Source: Marinomonas colpomeniae (GTDB lineage Bacteria > Pseudomonadota > Gammaproteobacteria > Pseudomonadales > Marinomonadaceae). Taken from it: DNA of 64,000 nucleotides. This document shows positions 40,637-48,236 of the stretch, piece after piece. The translations under genes were made by a program, and so were the position numbers. The notes under the pieces were generated by a model. That model did no database searches and had not been told where the DNA came from. It saw nothing but the letters and a program-made list of their open reading frames with translations. Each line of letters opens with the position of its first letter. Position 1 is the first letter of the stretch. The stretch lies in the NCBI RefSeq assembly GCF_014803385.1, contig NZ_JACYFC010000003.1, forward strand, positions 496,001-560,000, written 5' to 3'.

Positions 40637-42013
40637 ATGGCTTATCAGTACGATTTATTTGTTATTGGTGCAGGTTCTGGCGGCGTACGTGCTAGTCGTG
40701 TTGCGGCATCTAAAGGTTATAAAGTCGCGGTTGCTGAAGGCAGCGCGTTAGGCGGCACTTGTGTCAATATCGGTTGTGTCCCAAAGAAATTATTTGTCTA
40801 TGCGTCTGAATATGGTCATGGCTTTGGTGAAGCGGCTGGATTTGGTTGGAAGCACGACGGCATCCAATTTGATTGGTCTGTGTTAAGAGACAATAAAACC
40901 AAAGAAATCGAACGCCTAAACGGTATTTACGGCAACATGCTGGGTAACGCAGGTGTTGAAGTTATTTCTGGTTTTGCGAGCTTTGTAGACGCTCACACGG
41001 TTATGGTTAACGGCAAAACCTACACAGCAGAGCGCATCTTAATCGCTGTGGGCGCGAAGCCTTTTATTCCTGAATTTCAGGGCAGCGATTTGGTGGTTAG
41101 CTCTAATGAAATGTTCTACTTAGACACCTTACCAAGTAAAGCCTTGGTAGTCGGCGGCGGTTACATTGCCGTTGAGTTTGCTGGCATCTTGAATGGTTTA
41201 GGTGTGGATACCTCGCTTGCTTATCGTGGTGATCAATTACTACGTGGCTTTGATGAAGACGTTCGTGCATTTGCCAGCGAAGAGTACAACAAATCTGGCA
41301 TCGATGTTCGTTTGAATACTGATGTAGATCGTATTGAATTGCTTGATCCAAAAGATCCAGCAGGCGAGCGTATGGTTCACTTTAAAGACGGCACTTCTGA
41401 ACGCTTTGGTTTGATCTTATACGCCACAGGCCGCGTGCCAAACGTGGGTTCGTTAGAACTGGATAAAGCAGGCGTTGAGTTCGGTAAAAACGGCGCAGTG
41501 AAAATCGATAAAAATTTCACAACCACAGCAAGCAGCGTGTTCGCCTTAGGCGATGTGACTGACAACATTCAGCTAACGCCTGTTGCGATCAAAGAAGCGA
41601 TGGCGTTAATCGATTACTGGTTTGATGGAAAAGAAGTTGACTTTGACTACGACAACATCCCAACGGCTGTATTCAGCCAACCAGCCATTGGTACAGTTGG
41701 TTTGTCTGAACAGGAAGCAGAAGCACGCGGTATAGACTTCCGTGTTTATCAGACAGACTTCCGTGCGATGAAACATACGTTAAGTGGCGGTACATCAAGA
41801 ACCTTGATGAAGATGCTGGTTAACAATGCCGATGAAAAAGTGATTGGCGCGCACATGGTAGGCGACTACTCTGGCGAGATTATCCAAGGCTTAGGCATCG
41901 CGCTAAAAGCAGGCGCAACGAAAGCCGATTTCGATGCCACAGTGGGTGTTCACCCAACCAGCGCAGAAGAGTTCGTTACCTTCTCTGCAGGTGCGTTAAA
42001 AGAACGTAAATAG
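40637..42013 (+). CDS. gorA: Glutathione reductase
   Basis: FAD-dependent disulfide reductase keeping glutathione reduced with NADPH. 458 aa. The FAD-binding motif is VIGAGSGGVRASRVA, with the redox pair in GGTCVNIGCVPKK. NAD(P) binding is in VVGGGYIAVEFAGILNGLG, the second FAD motif in FALGDV, and the active-site His-Glu in VGVHPTSAEEFV at the C-terminus. The ATG at 40637 follows GGAG; a TTG four codons upstream overlaps that site. Confidence 0.95.
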   Translation: MAYQYDLFVIGAGSGGVRASRVAASKGYKVAVAEGSALGGTCVNIGCVPKKLFVYASEYGHGFGEAAGFGWKHDGIQFDWSVLRDNKTKEIERLNGIYGNMLGNAGVEVISGFASFVDAHTVMVNGKTYTAERILIAVGAKPFIPEFQGSDLVVSSNEMFYLDTLPSKALVVGGGYIAVEFAGILNGLGVDTSLAYRGDQLLRGFDEDVRAFASEEYNKSGIDVRLNTDVDRIELLDPKDPAGERMVHFKDGTSERFGLILYATGRVPNVGSLELDKAGVEFGKNGAVKIDKNFTTTASSVFALGDVTDNIQLTPVAIKEAMALIDYWFDGKEVDFDYDNIPTAVFSQPAIGTVGLSEQEAEARGIDFRVYQTDFRAMKHTLSGGTSRTLMKMLVNNADEKVIGAHMVGDYSGEIIQGLGIALKAGATKADFDATVGVHPTSAEEFVTFSAGALKERK

Positions 42014-42041
42014 GGTAGAACCTAGTTCTAAGGTGGTTTTT

Positions 42042-42069
42042 AAAAGACGCAGAGGTGCGTCTTTTTTTG
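42042..42069 (+). terminator. Terminator after gorA
   Basis: AAAAGACGC, 6-base loop, GCGTCTTTTTTT. Confidence 0.9.
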
Positions 42070-42070
42070 T

Positions 42071-42906
42071 TTTTGTTGTTTGTAAGGACATCAAACTCCG
42101 TTCAAATGCTTTGTATTCATGAGTATTTTTCCGCCCTGCTGGGTGGGTGACGTTTGCCCAGATCCGCAAAACTTCATTTTAAAAGAAAAGCAAAAATTCT
42201 CTTTTAGATCTTTAGCGTCTCATTGCTTATAGATACCACGAACACTTCCTAGTCGATATATTACGTAAGGTATGGATTAGCTTTTATTGGTTGCTTTTTT
42301 TGTCTCAAACACTGACTCGTAAACGTCATGAGGTCGCGCAATCGGGATTGCGTCGAATGATTACCGCTGGTGGGTCTAGTGTTTTTCTTCAAGAGGAATG
42401 CGGAAGATGGTGTTGTGAGATATTTAGGTTCCATTTGAACCCATATTCGTTGGGTGTTTGAGTTGGTGGAAACGAATAAAGTACTTAATCCAATACAAAT
42501 AAAATTTTTCAGTTTTTAAGCTATAACCGAGTAAGCGAAGTTCAGTTCGAATAAAGTTGAGAAAAGATCTTGAACCTCCATTTCAAAAATAATCGGCACA
42601 CACTCCTTGTGTATAAAAGTAAAAGCACTGTGTAAATATACAGTCTATTTTTTCGGTTGCCAATTTTTTGCTCGTTTTGTCTAAAAAATAATCATTGCTC
42701 TGCGCGTTTATACTGGTAGATAAATAAAAAGTCTTTTAGTATCAATGGATAAGCATTTTCAGTGTGGAGATAACTCGCTGGGGATAAAAGTGATAACGCG
42801 CATGCTCGTTTAGCCTGTCTTGGATTTTGTTGATATCAATGTTAATAGTTTTAAATTCAGTAGGTTATAGGGAAAATTAGAAGCTTTTGAAAATGTGTAA
42901 ACGCGC
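42071..42906. other. Long non-coding stretch before the integron cassettes
   Basis: About 840 bp with no convincing gene on either strand. It holds a small perfect hairpin (CGCAATC/GATTGCG, 42338-42353), a LexA-like box (42627-42644), and an 11-base direct repeat AACGCGCATGC at 42794 and 42900. By position it would correspond to the integrase/attI platform of an integron, but no integrase remnant was recognised. Confidence 0.6.
42627..42644. promoter_or_regulatory. LexA-like (SOS) box
   Basis: ACTGT, eight A/T-rich bases, ACAGT: the CTGT-N8-ACAG core with symmetric flanks. The eight fixed bases alone are expected about once in a window of this size, so position is the main argument. Integron integrase promoters are commonly LexA-controlled. 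Confidence 0.45.
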
Positions 42907-43575
42907 ATGCGCACTATTAAACTGTTAAGTGCCTACCCAAATCTGCAAGCATTATTAAGGAAATTTAGTTTGTTCGACATTAATCAACACATAGCCAAAA
43001 TATCAGATGAATCAATTGATGCCATAGTAAAACCAACATTTGAATTCTTTGAAGGATCTCCATTTCATCAATTGGACAATTTACCTAGTTTTTCTGGGGC
43101 TGGAGTTTATGCGCTTTTTCTAAAATCTACATCAAATACATGTTATGACGGTTACTTACAGCCTATGCAGCCCATTTATGTAGGAAAAGCCGTTCCTACA
43201 GGTTCTAGGCAAGGAATAAAGAGTGAAGCAGGCAAACAGCTAAGGAGTAGACTTACTAAACATTTAAGTAGTATCAAACAAGCTGAAAACTTAAATGAAA
43301 GTGAATTTGTTTGTCGTTTTATGATTATTGAAGGAATTGCTACAGATATGATTAGTGCTATCGAATCGTATTTAATTCGAAAGTACAATCCGTTATGGAA
43401 CTCTTATATCGATGGTTTCGGTATTAATGCCCCCGGCGCAGGACGATATAATCAACAGCCTTCAGAATGGGATACTATTCACCCGGGTAGAGACTATGCT
43501 AAAAAGCTTACTGGAGCACCTCGGGATGAGAGCTTTATTCTCGAAAAACTAGTAAACTACACTCACAAGGTTTAA
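42907..43575 (+). CDS. Eco29kI-like GIY-YIG type II restriction endonuclease
   Basis: GIY-YIG nuclease similar to R.Eco29kI (which cuts CCGCGG). Matching parts include SGAGVYALF and PIYVGKAVPTGSRQG (the two GIY-YIG strands), an ESYLIRKYNPLWNS segment with the catalytic Glu and Asn, and GFGINAPGAGRYNQQPSEWD with HPGRDYAKK. The ATG at 42907 gives 222 aa but has no ribosome site and lies outside the predicted cassette start (42925). A TTG at 42970 behind AAGG gives 201 aa and places the nuclease core as in Eco29kI. The methylase follows 23 bp later. It is carried on an integron cassette. Confidence 0.88.
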   Translation: MRTIKLLSAYPNLQALLRKFSLFDINQHIAKISDESIDAIVKPTFEFFEGSPFHQLDNLPSFSGAGVYALFLKSTSNTCYDGYLQPMQPIYVGKAVPTGSRQGIKSEAGKQLRSRLTKHLSSIKQAENLNESEFVCRFMIIEGIATDMISAIESYLIRKYNPLWNSYIDGFGINAPGAGRYNQQPSEWDTIHPGRDYAKKLTGAPRDESFILEKLVNYTHKV

Positions 43576-43598
43576 AGCTCAAACATTATAGAGGTTAC

Positions 43599-44756
43599 AT
43601 GAATTCAATAGAACTTTTTGCTGGTGGAGGCGGTTTAGCTCTCGGCTTATCAAATTGTGGTTTTCGCCACAAAGCTGTTATAGAACTGAACAAAGATGCC
43701 TGCAAAACTATCAGAGCAAATAGTGTATTTGATTTTGGTAAAAACCTATATGAAGGCAGTGTTGTCAACTTCGATTACATGAGTGTATCAGATGAAATTG
43801 ACCTAATTTCTGGAGGGCCGCCTTGTCAGCCATTTTCCATGGGTGGAAAAGCTAAAGGTAATGAAGATACGAGAGATATGTTTCCTCAAGCCGTCCGTGC
43901 AATCCGTGAAAAGCGACCTAAGGCATTTGTCTTTGAAAACGTCAAAGGGTTAATGAGAAAGTCATTTGTAGATTACTTTGAATATATCGTTTTACAACTT
44001 CAATACCCATCTTTTGATAAGGAAGCTGATGAGTCTTGGGAGCAACATAGGGCTAGACTTGAGCGTTATCATACTCAATGTGAACACACAGAATTAGAAT
44101 ACAAAGTAATATATCGACTGGTAAATGCCGCAGATTACGGTGTTCCTCAAAAACGTGAGCGAATTTTTTTTATTGGTTATCGATCTGATATTGATGCAAA
44201 TTGGACTTTTCCTGAAGTTACTCATTCAGAAGATTCACTAATGTGGGATAAATGGGTTTCGGGTGAATATTGGAATCGACATCAATTACCAATGCCTGTT
44301 CCTGACGAAAAAATAGCTAAGAAAGCAGAAAAAATTCGCAAAAAATATGGATTATTTAAACCAGAAAGTTTGCCTTGGGTGACTGTCCGTGATGCTATTT
44401 CTGATCTACCAGATCCTATGCATGCTGATGCCCAACATTTCAATCAGCATATTTTTAAAGATGGCGCCAAAATGTATCCTGGTCATACAGGCAGTTATAT
44501 TGATGAACCATCAAAAGCTATTAAAGCTGGTGCGCATGGCGTTCCCGGAGGGGAAAATATGATTCGTTATGAAGATGGTAGCGTTAGATATTTTACTGTT
44601 CGAGAAAGCGCGAGAATACAAACTTTTCCTGATCACTTTAACTTTCAGGGTTCTTGGGGGGAAGTGATGCGACAACTAGGGAATGCCGTTCCAGCAAAAC
44701 TAGCTGAGCGTGTTGGGCAGTCTGTATACAGGGCATTGGTGGAACAAGGCACTTAA
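43599..44756 (+). CDS. DNA (cytosine-5) methyltransferase, partner of the Eco29kI-like nuclease
   Basis: 385-aa type II C5 methylase protecting the site cut by the neighbouring nuclease. Motif I is ELFAGGGGLALGL. Motif IV has the catalytic C76 in GGPPCQPFS, and motif VI is FVFENVKGL. Motif VIII is PQKRERIFFIGYR. The variable recognition region covers about 205-300, and motifs IX/X are RESARIQTFPDHF and LGNAVPAKLAERVG. AGAGG lies 6 bases before the ATG. Its last codons run into the attC R' box (stop TAA within ACTTAAC). Confidence 0.94.
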   Translation: MNSIELFAGGGGLALGLSNCGFRHKAVIELNKDACKTIRANSVFDFGKNLYEGSVVNFDYMSVSDEIDLISGGPPCQPFSMGGKAKGNEDTRDMFPQAVRAIREKRPKAFVFENVKGLMRKSFVDYFEYIVLQLQYPSFDKEADESWEQHRARLERYHTQCEHTELEYKVIYRLVNAADYGVPQKRERIFFIGYRSDIDANWTFPEVTHSEDSLMWDKWVSGEYWNRHQLPMPVPDEKIAKKAEKIRKKYGLFKPESLPWVTVRDAISDLPDPMHADAQHFNQHIFKDGAKMYPGHTGSYIDEPSKAIKAGAHGVPGGENMIRYEDGSVRYFTVRESARIQTFPDHFNFQGSWGEVMRQLGNAVPAKLAERVGQSVYRALVEQGT

Positions 44757-44850
44757 CAAGTTGCTCAAACGGACAAAAAACAGCTGGCTTTTGCTCGTTC
44801 CTCGCTAATTTTAGCCTGCTATTTTATTGCCGCTTAGCAAAGCGTTAAAT
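44751..44850 (+). other. attC recombination site 1
   Basis: R' ACTTAAC, 5-base spacer, L' GCTCAAACGG; then L'' CCGCTTAGC, 5-base spacer, R'' GTTAAAT. L' and L'' pair with one extra base on one side, as in folded attC sites that integrases read as single strands. The crossover lies between G44844 and T44845. Confidence 0.88.
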
Positions 44851-44859
44851 GTACTATCT

Positions 44860-45087
44860 ATGAATAAAAAATATGAAGATAGATATGGCAAAGAACATAT
44901 CGAAAGAGCTACAAACGAAATCATGGGGCAATTCGATCTTGATTATAAGAAATCGAAAGAGCTAGCCATCCAAACTTTAAATGGATTGGATTCACACGGC
45001 TGCGATTACAATAACTTTGAAACTGTAAAAGAAACTATTACTGTTGTTGTCTCAATCTGGCTTGAAAACAACCAACCTAATAATTAA
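44860..45087 (+). CDS. Small cassette-encoded protein of unknown function
   Basis: 75 aa from the ATG at 44860, which lies just inside the cassette. An upstream TTG falls in the attC and is rejected. The protein is charged and helical-looking (KKYEDRYGKEHIERATNEIM at the N-terminus, KETITVVVSIWLENNQ at the end) with no recognised domain. Single small genes of unknown function are typical cargo of chromosomal integrons. Confidence 0.7.
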   Translation: MNKKYEDRYGKEHIERATNEIMGQFDLDYKKSKELAIQTLNGLDSHGCDYNNFETVKETITVVVSIWLENNQPNN

Positions 45088-45095
45088 GAATCAAC

Positions 45096-45197
45096 ATTTA
45101 ACAAGCGCCTAAACTCCGACAATGTTGAGTTGTCATGGTTTTGGCAAACAACGCAAAAAGCCACGTCAACACATTGTGTGTTAGGCGGGCGTTAACA
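45096..45197 (+). other. attC recombination site 2
   Basis: R' ATTTAAC, spacer AAGCG, L' CCTAAAC; then L'' GTTAGG, spacer CGGGC, R'' GTTAACA. The R'' differs from the GTTRRRY consensus in its last two bases, so the next element to the right is probably the array end or a damaged cassette. Confidence 0.85.
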
Positions 45198-45517
45198 GGA
45201 CTCAGCCTAAAATTTAGTATTTTCAAGGGCTTACCGTGCATTTTTTCAAGGAAGATGAGTTGGATATGCCAAGGTTAAGGAAAGAGTAAATTAGTTTATA
45301 AGACACCCCTTATTACCACTATATGGCTTGCTGTGTTCGGCGGGGTTCCAATCTTTTTTAACTCTATATTGGCAAATGTAGCCGCCATGAAAAATGCCAT
45401 GTTATTGGGTTTGTTAGTAACGATAAGGCATTGTGTAAAATCTTGTTAGATCGAATGTTTTTTTCTCATAAAAGCCCTACAGTTAGATTAATAATTCTAA
45501 TTTTTTAGGAGAAATGA
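45198..45517. other. Stretch right of the cassettes, no clear gene
   Basis: No start-to-stop gene is supported. A 56-codon open stretch without a good start (45279-45449) encodes a hydrophobic sequence (TTIWLAVFGGVPIFFNSILA and on) that may be a fragment of a membrane protein. Confidence 0.5.
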
Positions 45518-46330
45518 GTGAAAATACGTCTACTGTTAATCGTGTCTATTTTGTTCTCAACCATGAGCTATGCACAAACGCTCAACTTTGGCGTTGTGCC
45601 TCAACAATCAGCTAAAAAGCTGGCTGAACTATGGTCACCTGTACTTCAATATATTAGTGAATATGCCGGCGTGACGATTCAGTTTACAACAGCAAAGAAT
45701 ATACCTGAATTTGAGAAACGTTTATTAGCAGGGGAATATGACCTTGCTTATATGAACCCATATCACTATGTGGTTTTCCATCAGAAACCTGGATATCAAG
45801 CCATAGCAAAGCAAAAAGATAAGAAAATCAGAGGTATTTTGGTGGTTCGTAAAGACAGCTCAATTGAGTCTATAGCCGACCTTCAAAATAGCCAGATGGC
45901 TTTTCCTTCTCCTGCGGCATTTGCGGCCAGTATTTTACCCAGAGCACAAATTGCTCAGGAAAATATTGAGTTCACTCCGAAGTATGTCTCATCACATGAT
46001 TCCGTCTATATCAATGTTGCGCGCGGATTTTTCCCTGCTGGCGGTGGTGTCATGCGAACCTTCAACAATACCGCTCCAGAAATACGAGAGCAGTTAAAAG
46101 TATTATGGCAAACCAATCCATACACTTCTCATGCGATTGCTGCACATCCTAGAGTGTCTCAAGTGACTCAAGACAAAATTGTTCAAGCCATGCTGGCAAT
46201 GAACAATGACCCCGAAGCAATGGCTTTACTAAAACGCTTAAATTTTATGGGGCTAGAAGCGGCGTCAAATGAAAAGTGGGATGATATTCGCAAACTTGAT
46301 ATTACGTTGTTGGATCACCTACTTGAGTGA
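45518..46330 (+). CDS. PhnD-like periplasmic substrate-binding protein
   Basis: 270-aa exported protein (signal peptide ending near SYAQT) of the phosphate/phosphite/phosphonate-binding family. The motifs are LNFGVVPQQSAKKLAELW, EFEKRLLAGEYDLAYMNPYH, DLQNSQMAFPSPAAFAASI and, towards the end, ARGFFPAGGGVMRTF. GTG start with AGGAG upstream. No ABC permease or ATPase is near; instead a sensor kinase gene follows 38 bp later, so it more likely feeds a signalling pathway than transport (inference). Confidence 0.85.
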   Translation: MKIRLLLIVSILFSTMSYAQTLNFGVVPQQSAKKLAELWSPVLQYISEYAGVTIQFTTAKNIPEFEKRLLAGEYDLAYMNPYHYVVFHQKPGYQAIAKQKDKKIRGILVVRKDSSIESIADLQNSQMAFPSPAAFAASILPRAQIAQENIEFTPKYVSSHDSVYINVARGFFPAGGGVMRTFNNTAPEIREQLKVLWQTNPYTSHAIAAHPRVSQVTQDKIVQAMLAMNNDPEAMALLKRLNFMGLEAASNEKWDDIRKLDITLLDHLLE

Positions 46331-46368
46331 TAGACCCACGAAACAGAGCAATGGATAGGATGTTATAG

Positions 46369-47979
46369 GTGTCATTAAGGTTAAAGACGATATTGGGTGT
46401 TGCTTTCATAGAAGCTATTTTGTTGGTGATTTTGATTTCGATGACATTAAATTATCTGGAATCAACCAATTACGATGGCTTATATAAACGCGCCACGACA
46501 ACGGCTACTTTATTTTCTACTACGACAAAAGATGCGGTTATTTCCTATGATTTAGCGTCATTGGATGACTACACAAATGAACTGATGAAAAATCCTGATT
46601 TGGTGTACGTGAAAGTTCTGACACCGGAAGGGGATGTATTTGCTCAATCTGGTGATGAAGTATTATTAAAGCGTCCTTTTAATGAAGACCAAGATGTTTC
46701 TAGTGTAACCGATGGTGTGTTTGATATTAGAACTGAAATCGAAGAGGGCGGTCAGGTATTCGGCATAATTGAATTGGGTATTGATACTTCGACATTAAGT
46801 CAGTCGATTAAAGAAGCCCGATATTGGAGTGCGACAATTGCCTTTGGTGAAATGCTACTTGTTGCTCTGTTTTCTTTTTTACTTGGTACATACTTAACAA
46901 ACCGATTGGGGCAGTTAAGAGAAGCGGCGAATCAGATTTCTCTTGGTAACACAAACATAACCATTCCTATAACAGGTAATGATGAAGTGGCCGAGGTGGC
47001 CGATGCCTTTAATCAAATGACATCCCGGCTGACAGAAGCTGTAGAGCGTCGAGACGCCTATGAAAAAGAATTGAAGCAACTTAATCAAACACTGGAAAGC
47101 CGAGTCGAACGAAGAACGCTTCAGCTTGAGAAAAACATTAAAAAGCTCGAATCAACTAACAAACAACTGCAAGAAACGCACGAACAACTTATTCAATCCG
47201 AAAAAATGGCGTCTATCGGGACACTGGCTGCTGGTGTTGCTCATGAAATAAATAACCCAGTCGGTTATGTCATGAGTAACATGCGCACGCTTAAAGAATA
47301 CAGCCAGACTTACATTGACGCGATAGACAAAACCAAACAATTAATCGACCAAGAGACAGGTGATCTTAACGAGCCGATCAAAGATCTAAATCGCTGGTTT
47401 CGAGAACAAGATATTGATTTTATACAGACAGATATCCCTCAGTTAATTACCGATACTATTGATGGAACAGAACGGATACGCGATATAGTGGCAGGGTTAA
47501 AAGAATTCTCCCATTCGAATCCCAGTCAAGTAATGCAATTGTCTAACTTGAATGAAGCAATAGAAAAGACCTTAAAAATTACCCACAATGAATTAAAGTA
47601 CAAAGTGAAAGTGGAAACAAAACTCGGCAATATTCCTAAGGTGAAATGCAACATTGGTCAGATTCAGCAAGTGCTTCTGAACCTTCTTATTAATGCTGGA
47701 CATGCCTTAAAAGAAAATGGGCGTATACAAATCATAAGTGGTGTTATTGAGAAAGAAGTGTTTATTTCAGTGCAAGACAACGGCACAGGGATACCTAAAG
47801 ATATTCAAGAAAAAATATTCGATCCCTTTTTTACCACCAAAGAAGTTGGCACAGGCAGCGGTCTCGGTTTATCTATTACCTACGGAATCATGCAGGATCA
47901 TAAAGGAAGAGTAGAACTGAAAAGCGTCCTTGGAAAAGGCAGTAAGTTTACCTTGTACTTCCCGAGTGAGGTTGAGTAG
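46369..47979 (+). CDS. Membrane sensor histidine kinase
   Basis: 536-aa kinase. TM1 (about 8-28) and TM2 (about 155-176) surround a periplasmic domain of about 125 residues that looks Cache-like (a YVKVLTPEGDVFAQSG strand pattern). Then come a HAMP domain (about 177-228), a coiled coil (228-285), HisKA with H292 in AAGVAHEINNPVGY, and the ATPase domain (NLLINAGHALKENG, DNGTGIP, GSGLGLSI). It has no receiver and no response-regulator gene beside it. GTG start. The PhnD-like protein upstream is the probable ligand partner. Confidence 0.9.
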   Translation: MSLRLKTILGVAFIEAILLVILISMTLNYLESTNYDGLYKRATTTATLFSTTTKDAVISYDLASLDDYTNELMKNPDLVYVKVLTPEGDVFAQSGDEVLLKRPFNEDQDVSSVTDGVFDIRTEIEEGGQVFGIIELGIDTSTLSQSIKEARYWSATIAFGEMLLVALFSFLLGTYLTNRLGQLREAANQISLGNTNITIPITGNDEVAEVADAFNQMTSRLTEAVERRDAYEKELKQLNQTLESRVERRTLQLEKNIKKLESTNKQLQETHEQLIQSEKMASIGTLAAGVAHEINNPVGYVMSNMRTLKEYSQTYIDAIDKTKQLIDQETGDLNEPIKDLNRWFREQDIDFIQTDIPQLITDTIDGTERIRDIVAGLKEFSHSNPSQVMQLSNLNEAIEKTLKITHNELKYKVKVETKLGNIPKVKCNIGQIQQVLLNLLINAGHALKENGRIQIISGVIEKEVFISVQDNGTGIPKDIQEKIFDPFFTTKEVGTGSGLGLSITYGIMQDHKGRVELKSVLGKGSKFTLYFPSEVE

Positions 47980-48236
47980 TCAATTAATCGTCATTAGCCA
48001 TGTCCAGAGTGTTGAGACGTCGTCTAAAAATTTGCTGTTTTCTTTGCCGAACGGTAAGAGCTTATAGCCTCTGTGGTCCATTCAAGTTCTGGTGGTTTCA
48101 ACATAACTCTGTATCGGGTGGCTAAAGTCTTCTACATACGTTTTCTCTATCAGTCCTGTCTTTATTTCGATTGCTTCAATCGGTGCTCTTCTTTATTGTT
48201 GATTTCATTATTGTTTAACGGTCTAAAGGAAGCGTG

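Larger units (their letters stand above)
42925..45191 (+). mobile_element. Two integron gene cassettes without a visible integrase
   Basis: Cassette 1 runs from the T after G42924 (GTTAAGT) to G44844 and holds the restriction-modification pair. Cassette 2 runs from 44845 to 45191 and holds a 75-aa gene. Each ends in an attC whose R' box (ACTTAAC, ATTTAAC) is the exact reverse complement of its own cassette start, as site-specific cassette integration produces. Whether more cassettes once followed is unknown. Confidence 0.85.

Noticed and set aside
42122..42175. Open stretch near TTTCCGCCCTGCTGGG as a gene remnant
   Set aside because: No frame longer than a few dozen codons and no family resemblance could be supported.
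44827..44859. Upstream TTG start for the small cassette gene
   Set aside because: It lies inside the attC site; the ATG at 44860 sits just within the cassette, where gene starts are expected.
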